NCBI GenBank assembly: GCA_904419285.1
Contig: CAJFQZ010000008.1
Location: forward strand, 1 to 64,000
Direction: 5' to 3'
DNA from: Lachnospiraceae bacterium UBA1818
GTDB lineage: Bacteria; Bacillota; Clostridia; Lachnospirales; Lachnospiraceae
Length of the DNA: 64,000 nucleotides
Positions 1 through 7,296 of this stretch are shown one piece after another. Within the stretch, counting starts at the first letter, position 1; the number at the start of each line of letters is the position of its first letter. Below the pieces are notes generated by a model. That model was not told the origin of the DNA. It saw only the letters and a program-made list of their open reading frames with translations, and did no database searches. The translations under genes were made by a program, and so were the position numbers.

Positions 1-20
1 AATCTATCAAAAATCGCATG

Positions 21-65
21 TGAATTATAGTGAATTACTCCAACTCACAAAGAGATGGAGTAATT
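21..65. repeat. Inverted repeat, copy 1 of a shared element
   Basis: Ten-base arms aattactcca (33-42) and tggagtaatt (56-65) can form a hairpin. On the minus strand the flank at 40-21 reads GAGTAATTCACTATAATTCA, which matches 18 of 20 bases of 14599-14618, where the same 8-base arms also form an inverted repeat. The element is therefore shared between the left accessory block and the defence island. It could be a recombination site, an operator or a small non-autonomous element. No integrase is visible in the window. Confidence 0.5.
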
Positions 66-94
66 TTATATTTTACCGCACTATTATTTGGCGC

Positions 95-154
95 TTACGC
101 TTTTTGGGGACTTTTCAAGATACTGCCGTGGCAGATGAAAAGCACTCGTATCAT
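95..154 (-). pseudogene. 19-residue LMW protein-tyrosine-phosphatase-like mini-ORF
   Basis: An ATG at 154 preceded by AGGAGG (about 10-base spacing) opens a 19-codon frame reading MIRVLFICHGSILKSPQKA, then TAA. This resembles the N-terminus and P-loop of low-molecular-weight protein-tyrosine phosphatases (VLFVCxGNxCRS), but the loop arginine is lysine and the rest of the enzyme (about 130 residues) is missing. It is either a relic or a coincidental or peptide-coding leader. The rest of 1-351 holds no other gene that I can support. Confidence 0.4.
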
Positions 155-351
155 ATTTTAAAGTCCTCCTGATTTGCGTTAGTTTGCCCTGTTTTGCCGC
201 GATTTGACGGGTATGTAATTGCCGCTGAGATTGTTAAAACAATCACAGAATAAGCAAAATGTTGCATATTGAAGCTGTCAAAAGTAGTAAAAATGAATCA
301 CTACCCTAGTGTTATCCTCTATGATGCATGGTATATGTTTGAGCAAAAAGA

Positions 352-2577
352 TTATTTATACTGAATTTTGGATTGAGTTACCTTCATATGATTTTCTTTC
401 TCATCTTTCCACATTTTCTTTCCCTGTTTATAGATAAATGGTACATAATTTTCAGGATTGTCCATTTTGGCTCCCAAAACAACTTCATCAATATATGTCT
501 GACTATCATTATAAATATAAAGTTTTGGAACATTCCCAGATATTACTTTTACCTCATTTAAATCAGAACTTGTCTTGTTCAGAATTATCCTAACTTCTTT
601 TTCGTGCTTATATGATTCATGTTTAAACACATACGAAATATTAGAAACAATGTCCTCCAATAATAATCTAATTCTAGCAAGACATTCCCGCCCTTGTACA
701 TCACTTGAATCAATTTTAATGCTATTATTCAAAATTCTCTCATATACTTTTACAAATTCTTCCAAGTATTGCTGTACCATTTCATCTCTATCTTCACTGC
801 ATTTTCCTTGATCTGATAAATATACAATTCTCCTCAGCTTATTCTTTTTGAATGTCCTATGGTTCAAAATCACACAACATCCCTTCGCATCATCTCCATA
901 CTGAACCCACATAGGTAAAAATTCTTTAACCTGCTTTCTTCCATCTTCTTTTTTATATGAAAAAAAAGATTTTAAAAACACATAATTTTCTCTATACGCA
1001 TTTTGATTGCCTATAGGAGATATATCATTTGCCGGCAAAAAGGTTTGTAATATTTTCCCTTCTTGGGGATCATTCATATGTCTAGCATGAAATATGGGCA
1101 ATCGATAAAAAGAATCTTCCACTGATTCATCTTCCAATAATATTCTCAAATGCTCCGCCTTTGTGTAATAGAGAAAAACAAATTGCGAGATATCACGGAT
1201 TTTTGTTTCATGAAGAATTTCTAATGCATGAAATAATAGTTCTAGCAAATCACGATAAATTTTAATTCCAAAATCATTATTCAATATGGTTTTAAATGAG
1301 TAAAAGAAATCTACAATTACTTCATATCTTCCTAATTTTCTATGGCTAAAATTTTCGTAAAAATAGTCAAACCACTTTAGCACCTTATTATATTTGTCAG
1401 GATGCAGGCACATATATTTCATCAATATCCAAAGATGAGTATTAAAATTCGAATATTTTTTTACTTTCTTGTTAGTTCCTGTAAATACCGTTTCAAAACA
1501 CCTATAAGCTTCGTCATATTTTCCCATTTCAGATAATAAAAATGATTTTTCCAAAAGTACCTGAAAATATAAATATTCTGTATAATTCTTATTTGATTGT
1601 AAAATAATATTTTCAGCATGGATAATTAAACTATACGCTTTACTAATATATAAGTCCCATTTAGTATCCTCTTTTTCTTTATACTCAGCCGCCCAAGCAT
1701 AATTTATTGCACTATTATATAAATCGCAAACATTTACTGAATCTTCAGATTCAAACATATATCTATCCAAAATTTTACTTGCTTCCTCATATTCTCCTAG
1801 ATAGAATAAACTAGCTGCTTTTGCCCTTTCCCAACGTCCTTTCATTTCTTTACTTACAATATTAAAAATATGCTCACTTTCATTTACAAAAATAAACATA
1901 TCTCTATACTGCTTTAAACCTTTTAATCTATCTAATATTAATGAAAAATCCTTCCACATAATATTTTCAGATTCAGGGGTACACCTTTCTTCTTTGCCTT
2001 CAATCACCATGCTTGCCTGCACTAAGGAGATTATACAATCAAATCTTTTATCCATTAGAAATATTCTATTTAGAAAATTTTTATCTTCCTTAGTGTAATA
2101 TTTAATACCTTGCCGAAATATTTCTTTCATACTAAATTGAGTTTCATCTTCCTTTTGCAATATAGCTTTACTAGAAAAATATATTAAAAAAACGGAGGCC
2201 AAAATGCCATTCAATCGTTTAACGCAGGGCCATGTTTCCCCTTCTTCCTCAATTGTCCATATAGTATCAAGTAAATTTTCTAAACACATGGACGCTTCGA
2301 TATTTTTAGTACGTAAAAACATTAAAAATATTTCAATAGCAGTTTCAATCTCACTCGGTTGCAGAGACACTTTTCCTTTATGATATGAAAGCAATGAGCG
2401 TAATTTATAAATATTTTTACGGTTTTTGGATTCTGTTAAATCGTTTTTATTTCCTATGGTAAAATTAATAACGAGCTCTGCTTCATTATACATCAAACCA
2501 CTTTGATCATGATCATAAATAAAAAATTCCAATTTATGTAGCAATTCATTATTAATATACAAAAAATATTCGTTCAT
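352..2577 (-). CDS. TPR-like / DUF2971-like protein, 741 residues
   Basis: The start at 2577 is chosen because CGGAGGAGCC ends three bases upstream; an in-frame ATG seven codons earlier lacks a site. The N-terminal 500 residues are strongly helical with TPR-like spacing of aromatic and small residues. The last 240 residues look like a DUF2971 domain: FHARHMNDPQEG, LPMWVQYGDDAKGCCV and KHEKEVRIIL follow the usual order of that family (a conserved N-D-P, then W-x-x-Y-G-D, then E-x-R). DUF2971 has no proven activity; members often sit in defence or toxin neighbourhoods. Codon use is AT-rich compared with genes after 4.6 kb, which suggests transfer. It lies downstream of the DUF3791/DUF3990 cassette, 118 bases away, with no clear promoter of its own. 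A sensor-effector role is only a guess. Confidence 0.7.
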   Translation of the reverse strand: MNEYFLYINNELLHKLEFFIYDHDQSGLMYNEAELVINFTIGNKNDLTESKNRKNIYKLRSLLSYHKGKVSLQPSEIETAIEIFLMFLRTKNIEASMCLENLLDTIWTIEEEGETWPCVKRLNGILASVFLIYFSSKAILQKEDETQFSMKEIFRQGIKYYTKEDKNFLNRIFLMDKRFDCIISLVQASMVIEGKEERCTPESENIMWKDFSLILDRLKGLKQYRDMFIFVNESEHIFNIVSKEMKGRWERAKAASLFYLGEYEEASKILDRYMFESEDSVNVCDLYNSAINYAWAAEYKEKEDTKWDLYISKAYSLIIHAENIILQSNKNYTEYLYFQVLLEKSFLLSEMGKYDEAYRCFETVFTGTNKKVKKYSNFNTHLWILMKYMCLHPDKYNKVLKWFDYFYENFSHRKLGRYEVIVDFFYSFKTILNNDFGIKIYRDLLELLFHALEILHETKIRDISQFVFLYYTKAEHLRILLEDESVEDSFYRLPIFHARHMNDPQEGKILQTFLPANDISPIGNQNAYRENYVFLKSFFSYKKEDGRKQVKEFLPMWVQYGDDAKGCCVILNHRTFKKNKLRRIVYLSDQGKCSEDRDEMVQQYLEEFVKVYERILNNSIKIDSSDVQGRECLARIRLLLEDIVSNISYVFKHESYKHEKEVRIILNKTSSDLNEVKVISGNVPKLYIYNDSQTYIDEVVLGAKMDNPENYVPFIYKQGKKMWKDEKENHMKVTQSKIQYK

Positions 2578-2695
2578 ACCGGCTCCTCCGCAATTCATGC
2601 TTTTCTATCAAAAATTATCTCCTTGTGATTATTCATGCATTTTTCGAAAATGTCGTGTAGTAATCAAGAGCAGATTTTTCTCTTGTACACTGACG

Positions 2696-2908
2696 CTAAC
2701 GCTTCATCTGGTATTCCTGCCCCAGTTCCTCTGCCAGATACTCATCACTCATGCAGTGCATATCGGAAACGCCGTCCCGCATCAACTGATAAACCTCGGA
2801 ATGGTAAAAGAATTCCAATGCAACATCCAGTGAAATACCTTGTTGTTTGGCAAAGCGCCCAATAACACGGCTATATTTTTTCTGAAGTAAGATCGGGTTT
2901 GCGTTCAT
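2696..2908 (-). CDS. DUF3791-like small protein (second copy)
   Basis: A 70-residue helical protein ending in SDEYLAEELGQEYQMKR. Its middle (FYHSEVYQLMRDGVSDMHCMSD) is typical of small Clostridia proteins encoded with DUF3990 genes. The ATG overlaps the stop of the broken DUF3990 gene upstream (ATGA, 2905-2908), so translation was probably coupled to it. In intact loci this small gene, the DUF3990 gene and another DUF3791 gene travel together, which resembles a toxin-antitoxin or toxin-immunity arrangement. Function is not demonstrated. Here the gene itself looks intact although its presumed partner is not. Confidence 0.7.
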   Translation of the reverse strand: MNANPILLQKKYSRVIGRFAKQQGISLDVALEFFYHSEVYQLMRDGVSDMHCMSDEYLAEELGQEYQMKR

Positions 2909-3163
2909 ACCATTTCACTCCCTTCAAAGTGCAGAAGTTCTAATGCCTTCTCTGTACGGAAACAGATTTGCAAATTCGGCTTTTCATAGCGCAGGTGGCT
3001 GATTAATTCCGTTTTTCCCACGCCGTTTGAATTTGCCGCACCACTTTGCTGCCTGATCATATAACGGCGTAACGTAAAACCCGCTCACGAAATCCACATT
3101 AGACCGGGAATGAGTCAGATCAGGCTCTTTGATTTCCAAATAGGAACCATGATAGAGTATCAT
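2905..3163 (-). pseudogene. DUF3990 gene with internal deletion and frameshift
   Basis: The frame from ATG 3163 reads MILYHGSYLEIKEPDL and continues to GFYVTPLYDQAAKWC, the N-terminus of DUF3990. The opposite end, in another frame, reads LRYEKPNLQICFRTEKALE to GSEMV, the C-terminus, and stops at 2905 in an ATGA overlap with the next gene. The total of 259 bases is not a multiple of three and is about half the usual length of roughly 160-170 codons, so about 80-90 central codons are gone and the ends are out of frame. The start overlaps the stop of the upstream DUF3791 gene (ATGA, 3160-3163). The Y-H-G-S and G-F-Y motifs resemble ADP-ribosyltransferase folds (inference). The product must be dead. 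Confidence 0.8.
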
Positions 3164-3399
3164 ATCTCTACGCCCCTTTCTTTCATCACATCAAGGATAT
3201 CTTCCACGATATATTCCCGGCTCTGGGTGTGCAGGACTTCATATTCCGGCACAATATAGCCATTGAGAATATCACTTTTTTCGGTAAATGCCTGGTAGAC
3301 CTGTTCCGCATCCACGCCAAGCCTGACAGCAACATTTTCAATACAAAATACAACAAATTCCAACTCTCTGGAATTTTTAATTTTCCCGTCTTGCAACAC
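3160..3399 (-). CDS. DUF3791 family protein
   Basis: The body (SRELEFVVFCIENVAVRLG, then VPEYEVLHTQSREYIVEDI and DVMKERG) is a clear DUF3791 match. I place the start at GTG 3399 because AAGGAGG lies eight bases before it; an upstream TTG at 3423 has no site. The product is then about 79 residues. The stop overlaps the start of the DUF3990 gene by four bases, so the two were made in stoichiometric coupling. It follows the fic gene by 81 bases on the same strand and may share its promoter. DUF3791 proteins are assumed partners, possibly antitoxins, of DUF3990 proteins. That is context, not proof. Confidence 0.8.
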   Translation of the reverse strand: MLQDGKIKNSRELEFVVFCIENVAVRLGVDAEQVYQAFTEKSDILNGYIVPEYEVLHTQSREYIVEDILDVMKERGVEI

Positions 3400-3480
3400 A
3401 ACCAGTTCCTCCTTTTTCACCAAAACATCCTGGCAGAACGAGCCTGAAGCCGTCTGCCCAATTCACATCATAACAAAACT

Positions 3481-4368
3481 CTACAATATCGATAAATAAC
3501 AGTCAAGCCTCTCATTCACATACCCCGCAAGCAGCTTTTCCATTGCCTTAGGATCATGCGTTTCCTGATACTCAGCAAATGCACGATAATATGCCTTTTC
3601 GTCTGCAGCCTTGATATCAATGGGCGGATATCCGGCTTTCATCAGCTCAAGGTTCACCAGCAGCCGTCCTGTTCTTCCGTTTCCGTCGATAAAGGGATGA
3701 ATTTCCTCAAATTCAAGATGAAACTGCGCAGGCCGGGTAATCAGATGCTCTGTACTCTTTCGATATATTTCCAGCAGCTGTTTCATTTTCACCTGAATCA
3801 GATACGGCTGCACATGCTCATGCTCTGTTCCCGGAATTTTGACCGGAATCCTTCTGTATATCCCCCTGCCGCTTTTCTTGTCTGGCAGGACAAGATAATT
3901 GATCTGCTTCATAATGCTTTCGCACAGCGGCACCTGATCTTCTGCCAGATCTCTCACGAAGCGGAGGGCTTCTTTATGTCCGGCTGCTTCGATCTGATCT
4001 TTCTGAGATTTCTCCTCAACAGTCAGCCCCTGCAGTACCAGATCCGTCTCTCGGAGAGTCAGCGCATTTCCGCTGAGCGCACCCGAGTTATAAATATACT
4101 CAATGGCAAATTCTTCTGTCAGCCGCTGTTTTTCTCCTTCTGTCAAGGTGCGTCCGGAATCCAGTGCTCTCTTTTTTCTGTCTATTATATCAAGCGTACT
4201 CTCCGCCGCTTTATACCGTCCATCCTCCGGTTTTCTCGCATCCGACGGGATCATCCAGCTTCGTCCCCTGCGCGTGATCCCCGGAATTTTTCCCTCAGAA
4301 CACAGAATGCGGACTCTTCTGTCTGAGATTCCCCACTTTTCCGCCGCCTGCTTTACCGTCATATACAC
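3481..4368 (-). CDS. Fic-domain protein with N-terminal helix-turn-helix
   Basis: Residues 1-50 form an excisionase-like DNA-binding domain (TVKQAAEKWGISDRRVRILC, then RRGRSWMIP). A Fic domain follows with the catalytic loop HPFIDGNGRTGRLL at about residues 224-237, complete with the histidine and the G-N-G-R anchor used by AMP-transferring Fic enzymes. The N-terminal autoinhibitory motif normally reads S-x-x-x-E-G-N; here residues 95-101 read SGALSGN, so the blocking glutamate is serine. The start is GTG 4368 (GAGAGGTG seven bases upstream) or ATG 4362. Four phased repeats and a promoter lie just upstream, which fits autoregulation through the HTH. Substrate unknown; the role could be toxin, regulator or phage defence. 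Confidence 0.9.
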   Translation of the reverse strand: MYMTVKQAAEKWGISDRRVRILCSEGKIPGITRRGRSWMIPSDARKPEDGRYKAAESTLDIIDRKKRALDSGRTLTEGEKQRLTEEFAIEYIYNSGALSGNALTLRETDLVLQGLTVEEKSQKDQIEAAGHKEALRFVRDLAEDQVPLCESIMKQINYLVLPDKKSGRGIYRRIPVKIPGTEHEHVQPYLIQVKMKQLLEIYRKSTEHLITRPAQFHLEFEEIHPFIDGNGRTGRLLVNLELMKAGYPPIDIKAADEKAYYRAFAEYQETHDPKAMEKLLAGYVNERLDCYLSIL

Positions 4369-4393
4369 AGCTCTGCACCTCTCTTTAATCAGT

Positions 4394-4422
4394 AGTTTAC
4401 TTCATTATCGGAATAATGACAA
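4394..4422 (-). promoter_or_regulatory. Candidate sigma-A promoter of the fic gene
   Basis: TTGTCA at 4422-4417 and TAAACT at 4399-4394 on the minus strand, 17-base spacer. One of the four upstream repeats lies in the spacer and touches the -35 box, so a protein bound there would block polymerase. Confidence 0.55.
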
Positions 4423-4480
4423 CATTTTCGGAATGATATAAATCTTAAAGGAATAATATCGTCGTATATCGGAATAAAAT
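4408..4480 (-). repeat. Four phased repeats (consensus ATTATTCCGA) upstream of fic
   Basis: On the minus strand ATTTTATTCCGA (4480-4469), ATATTATTCCTT (4459-4448), ATATCATTCCGA (4439-4428) and TCATTATTCCGA (4419-4408) recur with steps of 21, 20 and 20 bases, i.e. on one face of the helix two turns apart. They end 40 bases before the fic start and overlap its candidate promoter. The simplest reading is an operator array for the HTH domain of the Fic protein. Confidence 0.7.
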
Positions 4481-4520
4481 AAGTCGGGACAGGCATTCTA
4501 TCTGCTGTTTTTTCTCAGAC

Positions 4521-4555
4521 AAAAGGCGGGAAACCTTCCTCAGATTTCCCGCCTT
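4521..4555 (-). terminator. Intrinsic terminator after the MalY-like gene
   Basis: Arms aaggcgggaaa (4523-4533) and tttcccgcctt (4545-4555) form an 11-base-pair stem with an 11-base loop; on the minus strand the stem runs into TTTT (4524-4521). It lies about 120 bases after the stop at 4677. Nothing else is visible between 4481 and 4676. Confidence 0.65.
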
Positions 4556-4676
4556 ATAGAAACGTCAGAGCTTGTATACCTCCTTGGAATTTGAGATCAC
4601 GCTGTTCTCTCAAAACTCCCCTCTGAGTGCCAAGTTACGACTTCTTTTTCTTATTTAAATAAATAGTAGGCGCTCA

Positions 4677-5888
4677 TCACACAAACACATATTCTCTCAG
4701 CCGCTTTAATGCCTCCTCGATCCTCGTCCGCGGCGACGCCAGATTCATCCGGATATGACAGGGACCGCCAAAGGCTCTCCCGTCCTGCCAGCCGACGCCC
4801 ACCTTCCATCCTGCTCTGATCACGTCGTCAATGGATTTTCCGCTTTTCTCACAGTACTCTGTACAGTCAAGGAAGAGCATATATGTTCCCTGAGGATCCG
4901 CCACGTCCACACCGGTGAAATGCTCCCGGATAAAGTCCACGGCACAGCGGGCATTTCCTTCCAGCACAGTCCGAAGCTCTTCCAGCCACTCATACCCTTC
5001 CGGCTGATACGCCCCGATCAGAGCGTGCATGGAGAGAACATTCATCTCATTATAGTGAGTCGCGCTTCCATGGCCGCAGATCCGATCCCGCAGATAACTG
5101 CTGTAGATGACGTGAAAGCTGCCGATCAGTCCGGCAAGATTGAACGTCTTGCTGGGCGCGTAAGCTGCCGCCACGTGTTCCCTTGCCCACTCATTTGTCA
5201 TCTGCGTCGGGATATGCCGGCGCCCGGCAAAGGTAAGATCCGCCCAGATCTCATCACTGATCACATAGCAGTCGTTTGCCTCGTAGACCTCCATCGCCTT
5301 CTCCAGCTCCCAGCGCTCCCAGACACGTCCCGTAGGATTGTGCGGGGAACAGAAGATGGCAAGATGTATGTGGTTCTCTTTCAGCTTCCGATCCATATCC
5401 TCATAGTCCATCCGCCAGATCCCGCCGCTGTCTTTCTTCAGGGGACTGTGAACAGATATGCGTCCCAGTCCCTCAATATCCTCCCGGAACCCGAGATAGA
5501 ACGGGCTGTGAAGGAGGATCCTGTCTCCGGGTTCAGAGAGCACCTGGACCGCGCTCGTCACAAATCCGTGGACGCCGTTCTCGTAGCCGATATGCTCTTT
5601 CTTCAGTCCGGTCACACCGAAATGCTTTTCCTGCCAGCGGATGATGGAATCGTAATATTCCTCAGACGGACGGAAATATCCGAACGCAGGGTGCTGCACT
5701 CTCTTCATTACTGCTTCCGTGACAGACGGGCAGGTAGGAAAGTTCATATCCGCCACCCACATGGGGATAAAGTCAAATCCTTCCTGGGGCTTCTCCGGCT
5801 CGCTGCCCCATATCTTCTCTCCTATGCTGTCTATTGCAAGGGCGTCTCTGCCCCTGCGGTCCATGATCGATGTGAAATCGTACTTCAT
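4677..5888 (-). CDS. MalY/PatB family PLP-dependent C-S lyase / aminotransferase
   Basis: Starts at ATG 5888, with TTGGAGG seven bases upstream; the in-frame ATG nine codons earlier has no site. The 403-residue product is a fold-type I PLP enzyme: N-terminal GSEPEKPQEGFDFIPMWVADM is typical of the MalY/PatB branch, CSPHNPTGRVW is the substrate and cofactor loop, ISDEIWADL carries the cofactor aspartate, and APSKTFNLAGL contains the Schiff-base lysine. Members are cystathionine beta-lyases that cleave C-S bonds to give pyruvate, ammonia and a thiol; some also act as regulators (MalY). It appears to be a single-gene unit bounded by terminators on both sides. Exact substrate cannot be read from sequence. 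Confidence 0.9.
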   Translation of the reverse strand: MKYDFTSIMDRRGRDALAIDSIGEKIWGSEPEKPQEGFDFIPMWVADMNFPTCPSVTEAVMKRVQHPAFGYFRPSEEYYDSIIRWQEKHFGVTGLKKEHIGYENGVHGFVTSAVQVLSEPGDRILLHSPFYLGFREDIEGLGRISVHSPLKKDSGGIWRMDYEDMDRKLKENHIHLAIFCSPHNPTGRVWERWELEKAMEVYEANDCYVISDEIWADLTFAGRRHIPTQMTNEWAREHVAAAYAPSKTFNLAGLIGSFHVIYSSYLRDRICGHGSATHYNEMNVLSMHALIGAYQPEGYEWLEELRTVLEGNARCAVDFIREHFTGVDVADPQGTYMLFLDCTEYCEKSGKSIDDVIRAGWKVGVGWQDGRAFGGPCHIRMNLASPRTRIEEALKRLREYVFV

Positions 5889-5984
5889 AAAATGCCTCCA
5901 ATTTGCCTTAGTCATTCAGCCGCCTCATTTCTGAGCCTTCTGCGCTCCTCAGAGGAAAGCGGCAGCTGCTTTATTCATATTATC

Positions 5985-6032
5985 AAAAAATGGAGCGGCT
6001 GTACACCACTCTCTGTACACCGCTCCATTTTT
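5985..6032 (-). terminator. Terminator after the NifX-like/FKBP gene
   Basis: atggagcgg with ctgtaca on one side and tgtac with accgctccat on the other form a long stem (about 5990-6028) flanked by A runs and T runs on both sides (5985-5990, 6028-6032), so it could work on either strand. On the minus strand it follows the stop at 6100 by about 70 bases. Confidence 0.75.
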
Positions 6033-6099
6033 CAAAGCTTTTTATCTGTCAGCCCCGCCTGCGTCAGGCTGCAGCATTTTTCTCTATATCATCCGGTCT

Positions 6100-6966
6100 T
6101 TATTTTACTTCGACCAGCTCGATCCGGAAATTCAGCTCTTTTCCCGCCATCTCGTGGTTTGCGTCAAATGTGATCGTTGTCTCATCTTTCGTCACAACCT
6201 TCACCGGGAAAGGCTGTCCATACTGGTTGGACAGATATACCTGCTGTCCAGCTTCCAGTTCCTCCGAGCCCGGCAGCTGTGCGATCTCGACTGTGAAGAC
6301 TGCGTTCGGATCCGGCATGCCGTAAGCTTCTTCCGGCATCAGATGGACGTCTACGACCTGTCCCACTTCCATATCAGCGACCGCCGCGTCAAAACCTCTG
6401 ATCATCTGGCCCGCGCCGCAGACGAACTCCAGCGGCTCACCCCGGTCATAGGAAGAATCAAACTGAGTTCCATCATTGAAGGTTCCTCTGTAGTGCGTAC
6501 GACAGGTCTTTCCAACATTGCGTCCTGTCAGCTTCGGCTCTGAACCGCAGCCTCCTCCGCAGCTGTCCCCGCATCCGCCTGATCCGCAGGAATGTCCGTC
6601 CCCATGATCGCCGCAGCTGTGTCCGTCCTCATGGTGGTGATGGTCACAATTTGCTCCTGTGGAGATCAGCTCTCCTTTCAGATAAGCTTCCACAGCCTGG
6701 TCTGCATCACCTTCTGCTCCTGCCACCAGCTCGACTCCTGCATCGGCAAGCGCCTGCTGAGCGCCTCCGCCGATTCCGCCGCAGATCAGAACGTCCACAG
6801 CCCGGTCCGCAAGCAGTCCCGCAAGCGCGCCGTGTCCGACGCCGTTAGAACCGATCACTTCGCTGGATACCACCTTATTGTCCTCAACATCGTACACCTT
6901 GAAGGACTCTGTCCTTCCGAAATGCTGAAAAATATTTCCGTTATCATAAGTTACTGCGATTTTCAT
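6100..6966 (-). CDS. NifX-like / FKBP (SlyD-type) prolyl isomerase fusion
   Basis: 288 residues in three parts. Residues 1-105 are a dinitrogenase iron-molybdenum cofactor-type domain (MKIAVTYDNGNIFQHFGRTE, then VLICGGIGGGAQQALADAG). Residues 106-143 are a metal-rich linker (DHHHH, then many G-C, S-C-G and C-G-D units). Residues 150-288 are an FKBP prolyl isomerase of the SlyD kind (YRGTFNDGTQFDSSYDRGEP, then GAGQMIRGFDAAVADMEVGQ and an inserted flap, ending MAGKELNFRIELVEV). SlyD proteins fold clients and carry nickel through His/Cys tails; here the metal-rich stretch is internal and joined to a cofactor-carrier domain, which suggests a metallochaperone-foldase. No nitrogenase genes are nearby. 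Single gene with its own promoter and terminator. Confidence 0.88.
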   Translation of the reverse strand: MKIAVTYDNGNIFQHFGRTESFKVYDVEDNKVVSSEVIGSNGVGHGALAGLLADRAVDVLICGGIGGGAQQALADAGVELVAGAEGDADQAVEAYLKGELISTGANCDHHHHEDGHSCGDHGDGHSCGSGGCGDSCGGGCGSEPKLTGRNVGKTCRTHYRGTFNDGTQFDSSYDRGEPLEFVCGAGQMIRGFDAAVADMEVGQVVDVHLMPEEAYGMPDPNAVFTVEIAQLPGSEELEAGQQVYLSNQYGQPFPVKVVTKDETTITFDANHEMAGKELNFRIELVEVK

Positions 6967-7008
6967 CTCTAAAACTCTCCTGTTTCCAATATATTTTCTC
7001 CATCTATC

Positions 7009-7036
7009 ATTATCCCCTTCCCGCCGATAATGTCAA
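7009..7036 (-). promoter_or_regulatory. Candidate promoter of the NifX-like/FKBP gene
   Basis: TTGACA at 7036-7031 and GATAAT at 7014-7009 on the minus strand, with a short 16-base spacer. It lies 43 bases before the start codon. Confidence 0.45.
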
Positions 7037-7136
7037 TACCCAGATCTACTTTCTTTCATTTCCTTTCGGATTTTCACAGAAGGATCCTTATTCCGGCGTC
7101 CTTTGGTTTCTGACCTTCGCCGTTTTCCCAGTTTGA

Positions 7137-7165
7137 TTGACAAACAAAAATACTGTTGATAATAT
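7137..7165 (+). promoter_or_regulatory. Sigma-A promoter of the aldehyde dehydrogenase gene
   Basis: TTGACA (7137-7142), a 17-base spacer, TAATAT (7160-7165). This is near consensus and points to the only plus-strand gene in this part, giving a leader of about 125 bases. The rest of the 6967-7296 gap holds only the divergent promoter of the neighbour. Confidence 0.8.
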
Positions 7166-7296
7166 TTTACTGATAAATAAACAAAATAATAAGAAGTACA
7201 GTATTTCTGCGAGGGAAAAGGATCTGCTCCATATACCCTGTGCGAAAACCGTTGAATCTTCCAAAGAGACTGTTGTTGAGAAAGGAGAGACTGAAC

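Noticed and set aside
4755..6173. 472-codon plus-strand frame opposite the MalY-like gene
   Set aside because: It crosses gene boundaries and terminators and shows low-complexity, unpatterned sequence; the minus strand has the PLP motifs.
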